A stretch of DNA of 64,000 nucleotides from Icerya purchasi (taxonomy: Eukaryota > Arthropoda > Insecta > Hemiptera > Monophlebidae), in NCBI GenBank assembly GCA_039619475.1, contig CM077115.1, positions 137,962,172 through 138,026,171 of the forward strand. The letters run 5' to 3'. The notes beneath the pieces are model-generated. The model made no database searches. It had not been told where the DNA came from and saw nothing but the letters and a program-made list of their open reading frames with translations. The translations under genes and the position numbers were made by a program. Positions 42,117-52,515 of this stretch are shown one piece after another; the first letter of the stretch is position 1, and every line of letters begins with the position of its first letter.

Positions 42117-42322
42117 ATTCACATATGTAAAAAAGCTGTAGGGTTAGCGTGTGTACACATCTTCTTTAAACTTACACTGTGCAACGACTACTGAATGGAT
42201 TCCATAACTTCTTGTTGCTATATTAAGAGAAATGAATGCTCTACATGATGGTATAGGTGCTAAGTCGATTCGATGGGCGCGATGCCAGCGTTGGTCTCTG
42301 TCTTTACGAGACAACCTTTGTA

Positions 42323-43080
42323 TTTATAATATTATCTCGGTTTTGAATATTCTCATGTTCTTTTAAATTTCGATTATAGTAAAATCTACTCTTGTAAATC
42401 GGATTATCATTACGATTAACATACTGTTGGTAATTAACAAGGCACGGTTGATGGTGGTTAGAATTTTCCCAAATCCCACGAATTTTTTGCGGGTTCGGGC
42501 TTACACAAAAAACGATTCCATTTACTCGGCGAACAAGTTTATTCCACGATCGGAAAGTATAGCTCCGCTCCTCGACTAATTTGGAGTCTTTCTGAATAAT
42601 TGTGGATCACATATTGAGCCGCCATCGGTACCCAGATCATTTTTTGAAACGATAAAACGCTCAACAAGATCAATAATCCGCATAGTCGGATCCGCCAGTC
42701 CTTTTATCTTCCAATTATAAATATTCAGGTTCTCCCAGTGTTCAGTAAGATTCTGTTTATTTGGAAGGGGAATAGACATAATGACGACTATGTCATTAAC
42801 CCCTCTGCTCTTTAAAACTTCAATTAAACTGCATACATCTTGAAAAATTTCTTCACCTGTTTTGTTACTCAAAAAATCCGCGGTGGTGCCGACCATTACA
42901 ATTACTCGATTCATCAAGGAACGAATACGATTCTTTTCTATATTATCTTTCATACTCTGGATTTTACATACATCATAAAAATAACCAGTAAATTCATTTT
43001 CTCCTTGATAGGTGGTCGAATCTAACTTCTTATATTTCACCAGTTGTAACAGGAGTCCATCCCCTATTAATTGGTAACCT
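42323..43080 (-). pseudogene. Gypsy element 3, SGNH-like domain of Gag
   Basis: Part of the open frame 42576-43328. Block I-like FRGYQLIGDGLLLQL, strand VIVMVGTTADF, strand DIVVIMSIPLP, helix NIYNWKIKGLA and strand MRIIDLVERF appear in the same order as elements 1 and 2. The catalytic Ser is Gly (GDG) and GxND is lost. It stops at a TAG at 42576-42578. Another frame is open from there to the Polinton edge and looks coding, so the Polinton seems to have landed in this element. Confidence 0.7.
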
Positions 43081-44331
43081 CGAAACAATGGATGAGCCCC
43101 TAAATCCTTTCTCGGACCGCGGTATATCTGATTTCTTGTATCAGGATTATTGACAAATTTTCTCGCTAGCGACGTGATCGTGATATTATTTATGTTGTAC
43201 CTTTCTTCTTTCATCGCAGGATCAAACTCTCTCGGGAGTATCTCTTGACGACTTATCTCCTTTACATTCAAATATAAATCCTCTTCCGTTTTACACCTCA
43301 TAGCAAAAATTATCTTTTGTAAATCCAACGGGAGCTTTTTTATAATTAGTTCGACGAACTCCTGGCCCCCAAAAGGCGGATCCAGATATTTAATTTGATT
43401 GATCCACGCGAGAACATAATTCTCCCTGTTCCCTCCATAGGCACACCGTTCGTTCCAATCATATAAACGCCTTCTAATTAATAACTATTCTGAATGTCCC
43501 CGAAAATTATTTCTTATTTTGTTTTTCGCTATTTCCCAGGTATCACAATCATGGAGAAACATGTTTGCCCATTCGCGCTCCGAATCATCCATTTTTCTTA
43601 ACATGCATTTTACACGTTCTTGATCCTCAGATATACCTTCGGCTACAAAATATTGTTCGAGGTCCTCTATGAACTCTACAACATGAATACAGGCGTGGGG
43701 CGACCTCTGCAACCCATTACACCTAAATCTAAATTCATACGATTTTCGTATTGACAGTTATTTATCGGTTTTATACTAATTGCATTTGCAGGAGCGGCAC
43801 TGAGTCTCCCTTTATTACTCTACACATTTCTCCTAACCTAATTTCTAATTTATTTTGTATGTCAGTTTGAACTATGTCGAGTTCTTTTTTAAGATTATTC
43901 TCTACCGATTTTATTTTTCCTGCTACTCCTTCACGGTAACTCGTGAACTGCTCTCTCATCGTTTCTACAATCTCAGCCTTAGCTCGTACTATTTCGATCT
44001 GCCGTTCTTCTTTAATGAGTTTTCCCATTGCAACCACTTCTTCCTTCGTCACCATTTCCCTGACTAATTTCTCCTTCATCTTTTGAGTATCTTCCCTTAA
44101 CTCATTTATTTCTTTCCAATTCCTTTCATTTGACAGTCTAATATCTCTAAAATTTCTTTCATTCGACTGTCTCGTTTTTTCATTCGAATCCCTCATGTCC
44201 TGTAATATTTTCATCATACTTTTCATATGTGCCTCCTCTAGTTCCTTTTTTATCGATTGCCTCCTCGTGGGAATCTCGCGATTAGGTTCCAAGGAAGAAG
44301 TTGCCGGCCTATCTAATTCGATATCCGACAT
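43081..44331 (-). pseudogene. gag: Gypsy element 3 Gag (broken)
   Basis: Pieces in several frames: 43771-44331 (coiled coil with repeats SNERNFRDIRL and SNERNWKEI), 43485-43712 (VVEFIEDLEQYFVAEG, capsid-like) and the first part of 42576-43328 (LPLDLQKIIFAM, LYLNVKEISRQ). This matches the layout of element 1 Gag (coiled coil, capsid, SGNH) with no zinc knuckle. The stop codons and frameshifts make it dead. Confidence 0.8.
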
Positions 44332-44559
44332 TTCCGGAAACTCTGTACCTCTTTGTATGTTTATATTACTATAGCTCTTGTTTTTATTTTATTTCCTATT
44401 TATTAATATGATTATTCTAACTACCTTATAGTTCTAGAAGTATAAGATAATACTTTTTATTTATTTATTTTTTTTTTTAACCAGCCACAAATTTCGAAAT
44501 TTATTTAAACTAGTAATACGAGTACATATAAATACGACAAAAATTACGATTAATAATTC
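44332..44559. other. AT-rich spacer, probably Gypsy element 3 leader
   Basis: T-rich plus-strand DNA with a T-run at 44468-44480; no gene. Confidence 0.4.
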
Positions 44560-45130
44560 TTCTTCTTCTTCATTCTCCTTCTCCTCTGCGGAGGTTGGAG
44601 ATCCACATACATAGCTGTATCTTTGAAATGGCTGCCCTGAAGATCTCCACTGATGTGCGTCCCAGCCATTTTCGGATGTCTTTGAGCCATGAGTTTCGGC
44701 GTCGACCTGCTGACCTATTTCCAGTAATTTTTCCCTCCAGTATGATTCGTAGTAACTCGTATTTTTCTCCTCTCATGACGTGTCCGAGATATTTGATTTT
44801 CCTTTCTTTCACAGTATCGAGGAGTTCTGGTTTCCTTTGTATTCTAGCTAATACTTCTATGTTAGTGGAATTTTCATTATTCGTCTATATATATACATCT
44901 CAAATGCCGTTATTCTCTTTTCCAATTCGGCATCCAGCGTCCAGCATTCACAGCCGTATGTCAGAATTGAGTGCACATAACATTTCACGAGGCTTAATCT
45001 GAGCTGGATGTTCAATTCTTTTCGTGTAAATACGTTTCTCATGGAGAGGAACGAAGCCTTTGCTTGAGCTATTCGTGATTTGACTTCTTTCTTCGGGTCG
45101 CATCGATCATCTAATGTGGTGCCCAGGTAT
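44560..45130 (-). pseudogene. LINE C-terminal fragment (RTE/endonuclease-reverse-transcriptase type)
   Basis: The end of a LINE reverse transcriptase protein in shifting frames: YLGTTLDDRCDPKKEVKSRI, then SLVKCYVHSILTYGCECWTL and FEMYIYRRIMKI, a frame change near 44865, then ERKIKYLGHVMRGEKYEL and GRRRNSWLKDIRKWLG. These are the characteristic last blocks of RTE-like elements. 5'-truncated, as is common for LINE copies. Confidence 0.85.
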
Positions 45131-46274
45131 TAATTACAGATATGAAATACATTAAACATATAAAAACGATAAAATTATTAATATTTTTTTTTTTAACTTA
45201 CTGCACCGCCATCTTCTCCCAGTGGCCCAGTTACAAATTTAATACAATGTTTCTCTAGTTTACAATAAAATGAAACGGTTCTGTCGTGTGCTACTCTGTT
45301 TGATCGCAGACCAAAATTTTCTTTCGTTTTCTTTTTTCTTCACCAGGGGACTTTTCTGGGCAAATCGTGTTCCTGTTTGCTGGAGCCAATTTATCGTGTG
45401 CTCAATTCTGATAGCTCGTGACTCTGGCTTCTCCAAACTCCTCCAGTATCACGATTGTATCAAGAAAAAGGACAGGGAAACCACTCAAGCTAAAGAAATA
45501 GCTATCTCATGGTGGCTTGGGCCGCCGTGTCCTCCCAACTATCAGTCTCGCCTGAAAGCTCGCGTTATGGGTCGCGTAATAGACGCGAATAAATTCAAAT
45601 TGTTAATAAAATAGAATATGTATATTCACACACAATTAGACAACGTGTAGTTACTCATGACTAGAGAAACAAAAAGCAGCTGATCGAGATATCTAATAAA
45701 CAACGGCAAAAATAAAAATATTAAAATCAATTCTTCGACGCGTATTAATTATTATGACGACGAACAATAAATTTAATTTGAAAGTTGATGTGAGTCCGCC
45801 GACCACCCAATCGTTTCGGCAACAGTAACTGTATATATAACAAACTGATTCTAAAACGGATAAATCACAGATCAACTGAAAGAGTCGCTAAAGCCACGGT
45901 AGTCGATCAGCTGTCGGTGCGACTGGTCGGGTCGCACTGACATATCATTCTTATCACTTACGCAATTTTGCCAAAATTACATTAGTCGGGCGGTATCTCT
46001 GCATCTAGCCTTTATTAATTTACGTTATATTTTAATTGTGTTGGTGCAACACCGGAATAAGATTCCAACTTCCCAACCGTTCAAACCATTTAATCAACTA
46101 CGTTACTTTACCCAGATCGAATATTACTCGAGAAATTTAAGATTTAATGATGTAACAAAAATTGTAATTTTTAAATCTCTTAAATACAAACATTTTTTTA
46201 AATTTTCAATAAAATTTTCTGGAAAAAAACTTTGAATTTAAATTTGAATTACGGAAACTTTTTCGATTTTGCAA
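45131..46274. other. Mixed non-coding stretch
   Basis: About 1.1 kb. A plus-strand frame at 45270-45614 (114 codons) shows no domain. The part at 45600-46000 is less AT-rich and may be an LTR remnant, since it lies where the 5' LTR of Gypsy element 3 would be; I could not match it to the LTR at 3518-4142. Confidence 0.4.
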
Positions 46275-46283
46275 GTTTGAAAA
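46275..46283. repeat. 9-bp target-site duplication, left copy
   Basis: gtttgaaaa, identical to 47947-47955. Confidence 0.85.
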
Positions 46284-47946
46284 GGGTGTTGCTATGTCGA
46301 CAACGAGTTAGGAGAGTAATAGGTTCCTATTATATCTGTTACTTTTGATCTAGTAGCAGGAGATATTTGAAAACAAAATATAAAGTAAACGCAAATCGCT
46401 ACAATTGTTGATATTATATAAGATATTATTACAAATTATGTTTCTTTTATATATCTGAAATATATTAATAAAATTTTTATATTGTCTAATTACAATTACT
46501 TAAATTTAAAAAAGTAATATCTAAGATTGCTCATTTTGAAGACTCAAGTTAGAAACTTAAAATATTGTTTTGAAAAATGTACGGATTTTATGGTAATTTT
46601 ATTGTAATATGAAATTTCACTTCGTTTCCAATAAATTGTTAAGCCCTTTCGCTAAGTAGAATTGTATGCTATGTACTGCTTTTATAAATCCAAGTAAAAT
46701 CTAGAAAAAAGCAATACTTCAACATACATTTGAGAAAAAGTTTATATAATTAATCATGAAGAATTCATTCCCAATTCTAAACTAATTCATAGATATTATA
46801 TTTTCATTAAACGGACGCTGTTAATAATGGTTAAATTTGCTCCCGGCAAAATTTTTGACAGTAAAAATTAATATTTGATAAAAATATGAAGTTTTTTTAA
46901 ATAATACATTTTACACACAAATAAATATATAAATGAGAGAATAGAGGGAGATATATAAATATACCCAACATGTTCAACCTCCGCCTTTACATTTTCCTAT
47001 ATGCTACTCTTTTATCCCCCCCCCCCCCCCCCCACCTCCTCTCAGGGACAAATCCTGGGTGCGCCAATAGTAATAAATTTATGTATGGTATATTGAAAGA
47101 TTATCAAAGCAAACATAATAATTGTGCATGCTTCAGTTTTCCTATGACGAATATTTTTTGAAACATTCTGGACACTGTAATCAGGAAAGCACTTAATTTT
47201 CTTAATTATCATTTCAGCTTTACAACTAACTTTTTTTGTAGGCTGTAATCGAAATATTTTTTTCCTTTCTGAATGATCATTCTGCAAAATGTTTTAAAAT
47301 ATAAGTAACAAACTTATATTTTATTATTTAACTAATGCTTGTTTATAATTTAAGAATTAAAAATTTACTAATTCAGAGGTTTCTTGTGATTTTCTCTTAT
47401 TATATTGTGGCCCACGAGTACATTGTATTAATGATGTGGTAAGATTTATAAATGACTCCAAACATAAGAATATCCATGCTAATTTATCGCCTATATATTT
47501 AAATTTACAGAAATTGTTAATAAAATCTCATTTCCATTATATGATACAGAAAATACTATATTTAGAATACAACATATTTTTATTTTTCCATGAAGTCCTA
47601 ATAAAAAACGTAAAACCTTTTGATAATAAGAAGTTATTAAAAATTTGACAATTACATTCTCCTTCAATAAAGGATAAATATGAATTTATATTTTCAATTA
47701 AGTTGTTTAGGATTCGAAAAATTTCTTCATTTTTAAACATTTTATTTAAAAACAGAAAAAACAACTTCAGAACAATAACAACAAACAATGAAGAATACTA
47801 AATAGCGAAACTAAAATTTATAGATAACTAAAGTTGTGAGATTTAAAATAATAGTGTTAAAAAGAACAAATATGTTAGTAATCAAAAATAACAGACATGG
47901 TAGGAACCTGTTATTCTCCTAACTTGTTGTCGACATAGCAATACCC
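46284..47946. mobile_element. Non-autonomous DNA transposon with ~65-bp terminal inverted repeats
   Basis: 1,663 bp. The left end GGGTGTTGCTATGTCGACAA and the reverse complement of the right end GGGTATTGCTATGTCGACAA match for about 65 bp with a few changes, flanked by the 9-bp duplication gtttgaaaa. No transposase seen inside. A 9-bp target site fits Mutator-like or Merlin-like elements; the superfamily is not proven. An 18-C run sits at 47016-47033. Confidence 0.8.
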
Positions 47947-47955
47947 GTTTGAAAA
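47947..47955. repeat. 9-bp target-site duplication, right copy
   Basis: gtttgaaaa, the partner of 46275-46283. Confidence 0.85.
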
Positions 47956-48184
47956 GTGTACTTTCAAGAATCTCTAACATATATTTAAAGGCACTGCGGT
48001 GCATCTTATACTTGACCGCTTCAGATCTAACAGATGTTTTTCCAGAAGTGTATATAAGCTTTCTCATTTAATAACCACAATTCCAGCAGCTACTTCGTCT
48101 GCAGAAAGATCGTTCTCAGCAGTGAAAAGAAAAAAAACGTATTTAAAAAGTACACAAGGTCTGGAATGACTATCTTCATTAGCC
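47956..48184 (+). pseudogene. hAT-like transposase C-terminal remnant
   Basis: In one frame LITTIPAATSSAERSFSAVK, then TYLKSTQGLE-stop-LSSLA (about 48068-48184). This is the hAT dimerisation domain of the type found with MYM-like fingers (ERSFS, TYLRST, LSxLA). Upstream residues continue in broken frames. It is the host of the inverted-repeat element to its left. Confidence 0.8.
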
Positions 48185-48770
48185 TTTTTTTTTTTGGTAT
48201 TGAAAAATAAATATGTATATACGAAATACTATACTGTGTGCCGATTTAAAAGAAATAAGATAAAAATATAAAATTTCATTCATGTTTTTTATTTCCCACA
48301 GCATAGTAAAACTAGAATTTCAAACGCCAAAACCAGAATTTTATCTACATTACGATAGTAGGCTCACGATGGTATGTACGCCAATACATACATTTCATAA
48401 GTAAATTTTAAGCAGAAGAATGAATGAAGTCTATTAATACTATTTTTAAACTTTAAATTTGATAGATTTCAATTAAATTAATCCCATGAAATTTACTCCA
48501 AACTTTAAAAAAATATAAATATACTTTGCAACAATGACACAACATTTAGAGTATAAATGTGTTATTATTACTGTTTGATTTAGTTTCTCAGTAATCATTC
48601 AATATGTCAACATCGCCGGAATGTCCGTGTTAGAGGCGCGATTCTATATTGAGACTGTAAATATACTCAAGCTATTTTTGTTCACTGTTATACTTATAAA
48701 TTGAATTTAGTTTTTCCTCGGTCTGTAGCTATGTAAAACAGTGTAAATTTTTTTTATTTCTCTCCAAGTT
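48185..48770. other. AT-rich non-coding stretch
   Basis: About 590 bp. No frame, repeat or boundary that I can support. Confidence 0.6.
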
Positions 48771-48865
48771 TTGCTTCTTAGGGCTCACTTCCTGTTGATT
48801 ATTGCTTCTCTCACTTTGTCACACCACCAGGGGACCCTGCGTGGGTGCACAGCCGCGGATGACTT
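48771..48865 (-). pseudogene. LINE ORF2 fragment, linker region (left part)
   Basis: On the minus strand it reads VPWWCDKVREAI, the short conserved stretch between endonuclease and reverse transcriptase in I-type LINEs (VPWWCPEIKSAI in the LINE at 52.4-57.5 kb). It continues at 49695 across an insertion. Confidence 0.7.
48852..48865. repeat. 14-bp target-site duplication, left copy
   Basis: gccgcggatgactt, identical to 49695-49708. Confidence 0.9.
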
Positions 48866-49694
48866 TTTTTTTTTTTTTTTTTTTTTTTATTGGCCTGAAC
48901 AAATACAGTTCATTTGGCCAGCAAGCTACACTATGAATAGATATGGAAAATTAATATTAACAGAAAAAGGACTAAAAAGCAGAGAAGGAAATTTCATTCT
49001 ATTCTACATTATGGCTGCAACTGCAGAGCAGTGCCCACAATGCGCAATGAAATTAACCAAGGAAAAACAAAGAAGAAATTAAAATAGGTTACCCTTCTAC
49101 ATTATGGCCGCAACTGCAGAGCAGTGCCCACAATGCCTGATGAAACTTAATAAACAGAGATCAGATTTTTCTTTCAGAGGAGAAAACAAAAAACAAAAAG
49201 ACAAAATGAGAAATACAAATTAAAAATTGAAAAATTCCCATCTTACAATATGACCACAGTTGCCTGGCAATGTTCACAATGCCTGATGGGAAAAGGAAGT
49301 TGTAAGAAAAATAAATAATTGAATAAAGAATGTAACAAATAGATTGATAAAGAATAAAATGAAATAAAACTAACTGACTTCATCAATAAAGTAATAAACT
49401 TCAATAAATAAGAAAAGAAACGAAAAAGAAAAAAAAGTAAATAAAATAAAATAAAAAAATTCTGGTTCCTTTAATAAAATCTTTCCTTAATTTTCTTTTT
49501 TCTCTATCTTGTTCTTTTTTTTTTTTTTTTATTTATTTTTTTTTTTTTATTTTTATTTATTTATTTATATTTTTTTTTCTATTTACTAATATTATAATTA
49601 AATCAAAATGTTATTATTAATTATAAAGCGAACCATAATAAAAATTGCTGTATGTCCAGAACACAGTAAGTAATGAACACTATATGGAGGGAAC
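48866..49694 (-). mobile_element. Retroposon with poly(A) tail and internal tandem repeats
   Basis: 829 bp on the minus strand between perfect 14-bp target copies. The 3' end is an A-run (T-run at 48866-48889 on the plus strand) preceded by CCAATAAA. Inside, ctacattatggctgcaactg with cagtgcccacaatgc recurs three times (about 49003, 49099 and 49240). A second T-rich block lies at 49516-49590. No open frame of a LINE protein is seen, so it could be a SINE-like element or a 3' fragment of an unknown LINE. Confidence 0.8.
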
Positions 49695-49708
49695 GCCGCG
49701 GATGACTT
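49695..49708. repeat. 14-bp target-site duplication, right copy
   Basis: gccgcggatgactt, the partner of 48852-48865. Confidence 0.9.
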
Positions 49709-49800
49709 CGGGATTGTTGCTACTGCTGCTCTGAATTGCGCCTGTGAAAATGTCTTTAAGTTCTCTTCAATGGATGGACGGGGCTCAGAATTTATGAATA
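49695..49800 (-). pseudogene. LINE ORF2 fragment, linker region (right part)
   Basis: On the minus strand it reads SIEENLKTFSQAQFRAAVAT and IPKSSAA, the stretch just before VPWWCDK at 48.8 kb. Same layout as SIEENLSIFTHAINNAARAT in the LINE at 55.4 kb. The target copy 49695-49708 lies in its coding sequence. Confidence 0.7.
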
Positions 49801-49829
49801 GGCTCTCCTAAATATAATACTGATACAGA

Positions 49830-50870
49830 GGTAACAAGATTTACCTACTGTCTTGACAAAACATGTATAAACATGACCGGACACTGGTATATTCTGCTAA
49901 AATCTTTGTAACATATTTTCTATCTGTCAGATATGACCGAAACCAACTGTAAATAAATCCCCGAAAATCTGAAGTATAAAGTTTAGAGCTAGAAGAAGTT
50001 TGTGGTCAACTACATTGAATGATTCATGTAAATCAAAGTAAACAGTTAAACAAGAATTGCCTTTTTCTAAATTTTCAGTAATATATGATAAGTGCTTAAA
50101 AAGAGCGCTATGTCAGTCCCTTTACCTCATAGAAATCGATATTGATTTATACTAAAAAAGTTTTTGCTATATAAGAAATCCATTATTCTCATCTTAATGA
50201 TTTTTTCAAAAATTTTTGCGATAGTTGGTAATGTGCTGGTCTATAATTTGTCATGTCACATTTATCTCTCTCCCTTTATAAACTGGTGTAATTATACCCA
50301 ACTTTAATACATTAGGAAATTTTCTACTTTTTATAGATTCATTAAATAAATGTGTAAGTGGCTTGACAAAAAATCTAAAATACTCTTTTTTTAGTACCAT
50401 TGATAAACTATCTGATCCGAATGATGCTTTATTGGGAGCAGATATTATCCTTTACCTCATCATATAAAATGTCTATGAATCCGAAGGTGTCAGAAACAGA
50501 GCTGGCAAAATAATTATTAAAGTAGCAAGCAACCTCATACTACTCATTATTATCTATGGTTATTTTCTTATTATCTATGACTAGCTCCTGTAGCTTACGA
50601 ATTTTGCTTCTCAATAACTTTTTAACCGCATGCCAATATTTCTCCTGATTCTGTTTACAATTTTTTAATAACTCACTATAATACTCTTTTTTCGCTACTC
50701 TTGACAACTTTTGAACTCGTTTTGATATTTGTTTATAATCTAATAGTAACTTTTCACAGTAATTAGACGATTTCAGTAATTTATATAGATTACTTTTTTT
50801 ATTAGATAAATTGATAATTTCACGAGTAACCTATAACGTTCTTTTTTTAGTGCATGCGTTTAACTTTCTA
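49830..50870 (-). pseudogene. CR1/L2-like LINE reverse transcriptase fragment
   Basis: Broken frames on the minus strand. The linker reads SRVAKKEYYSELLKNCKQNQ. The reverse transcriptase start is KLGIITPVYKGRER and LPTIAKIFEKIIKMRIM, with motif A-like LTVYFDLHESFNVVDHKLLL. Many stops and no catalytic tail; both ends are truncated. The ALFKHLSYITENLEKG block is typical of CR1/Jockey-related elements without RNase H. Confidence 0.8.
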
Positions 50871-50995
50871 ATGCGCTTACCATCGTGAACAATGGTAGTG
50901 ATCATCTGAATAAGTTTATCAAATTTAGGTATCAACGGACTCTTGCGAACTGCCTAGAAACGGCGGCTATGTTTCCGCGACGGCGATTCTACAAG

Positions 50996-51619
50996 GGCCC
51001 ACCACGTGTCCAATAACGAAATTTCAACGTGTATATTACAAACAAATTAAAAAAAACACGCGTACAGCTATAGGACGACTAGATATATTTTTGGTAAAAG
51101 GAACAACAAACTGACTAAAACTTATAATTGGGTGTGACAACGTGTGTCCTGACGAAGGACAACGACGGCTAGACCAGAAAAATAAGGAAAGACGAATAGC
51201 GACATGCGATGTTGCGCTGACTCGATAATATAACGGTAACTACTGGCCACATTTATCTAACTAAATTGGCCCGATATTTATTTAAAACTAACGGTACATT
51301 ACCGAAATCCTTATCAATTATTCTCACATATAGCCGCTATAGCTCACACGGCTCACATGGCCGACAGACGGTATCCTGTTGTCGCAGACCGCATACACCA
51401 GGACACTTACACAACTCCTTAACTCTACCTGTGCCGAGAAATTCAACGAAAATCGGAAATTATATATTCGGCCGTGTAAATGTCCCGGCCGTATTCTCTC
51501 TAACGACAAGGAACAATACGACGATGCCGAGAGATCGAAAATTAATGATTTTAATCAGAGAATAATTTCTAGCTCGACATCATCGCTAGATAGCCGCCGT
51601 AAATACCGAATCCTTATCA
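50996..51619 (-). repeat. Gypsy LTR (element 4)
   Basis: Same length (624 bp) and same ends as the LTR at 3518-4142. Shared are gcccaccacgtgtcc at the left side and gaataatttctagctcgaca-type sequence before taccgaatccttatca at the right. One end dinucleotide is changed. The middle has diverged strongly. Confidence 0.7.
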
Positions 51620-51659
51620 ATATATATATAATATAAATTAAAAGAACCAGCCTATTTGG

Positions 51660-52383
51660 TTCGTTACAGTATTTTGGTATATCACCACTAAATCTTTGAA
51701 TTATATCCTCGTAAATATTCTTGTTATTTTCATACTGTCTAATATTCCAGTCCTTGCTGAATTTTTTCGTTTAAATCAATCGTGGTTTTATCTATTATAA
51801 TTTTGTTATTCTCTTCTACACTTTTTCCGAGTTGCTTGATTTGCCCGTTCATTATTCCGAACACCTGATTTCCTTGTTCAATTAATTTTTTATCTACTTC
51901 CCTTTCAACCTCATTCGCTCGCTGATTTATTGTTTTTGCATACTCCCCCATTGATTTTTTTAATTCAACCTCTAATCTCTTTCCTACTCTGTTCCATCTC
52001 TTTCCTTAAATTATCTTTATTATCCGCAATTTGCTTACTTAAATCGGCACTTGAGCTATTCAATTTTTTATTTATTTCATTCGTTTTATCTACATTAACA
52101 CCTATATTATCTATTTTATTATTTAAATGTTTGTTATATTTATCTGTTTTATCATTTAAACTTTTGTTATGTTTATTCATACTATTCAATAACATTACTA
52201 TTGATTCCAGATCACATTTATCTTTACCCGATCGTGTCAATCAACAACATTTTATTCAATATCTATTTTATTCATTATGTTTGGTCTACTTACGCCAACA
52301 TCAGGATTTGCACTGTGCGAGTCTGTAACACCTTGATCTTCCACCACCTTTTCTTCTGTTTTGATGCATTTACTTCTCGTCAT
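51660..52383 (-). pseudogene. gag: Gypsy element 4 Gag N-terminal part
   Basis: Starts MTRSKCIKTEEKVVEDQG at 52383 with a stop near 52249, then long coiled-coil pieces (DKTDKYNKHLNNKIDNIG, EVEREVDKKLIEQGN) as in the other Gag proteins here, and IYEDIIQRFSGDIPKYC at the end. The LTR follows directly, so capsid, SGNH, protease, RT and integrase are all deleted. Confidence 0.7.
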
Positions 52384-52429
52384 GATACGATCCATATAAC
52401 TCTTGTCCACATTTTTCCTTTATTCACAA

Positions 52430-52448
52430 TTTTTTTTTTTTTTTTTTT
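52430..52448 (-). other. Poly(A) tail of the LINE
   Basis: A T-run on the plus strand, 3' of ORF2 in the minus orientation. Confidence 0.9.
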
Positions 52449-52515
52449 AAATTTATATGGTCCATGTGCTGTGTGTAATTGCCGGGATTATTACAGCACA
52501 TGGATCAGTGCAGGA

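Larger units (their letters stand above)
16013..42317. mobile_element. Maverick/Polinton DNA transposon (about 26 kb, with nested hAT)
   Basis: Long inverted terminal repeats start AGGTTGTCTC on both ends. Inside is the diagnostic Polinton set: retroviral-type integrase with chromodomain, packaging ATPase, adenain-like cysteine protease, major and minor capsid proteins, a PLA2-like capsid-associated protein, and a type-B DNA polymerase. The genes lie in two opposed blocks. Known Polintons are usually 15-20 kb; this one is enlarged by a 3.5-kb hAT insertion, a ~1.3-kb tandem array and extra accessory genes. Integrase, polymerase and two other genes are broken, while protease, ATPase and capsid genes are open. 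No convincing 6-bp target duplication was found at the assigned ends. Confidence 0.93.
41041..42317 (-). repeat. Polinton right terminal inverted repeat
   Basis: The inverted partner of 16013-16850. It is about 440 bp longer because of extra sequence between about 41710 and 42240 that is absent on the left. It also carries an 18-C run (41149-41166) where the left copy has only five. Confidence 0.9.

Noticed and set aside
45270..45614. A 114-codon plus-strand frame
   Set aside because: No recognisable domain and it sits in a likely LTR or leader remnant.
47016..47033. 18-C run as a functional signal
   Set aside because: Homopolymer of the kind often made by slippage or assembly; a second run at 41149-41166 has the same length, but no shared flank was seen.
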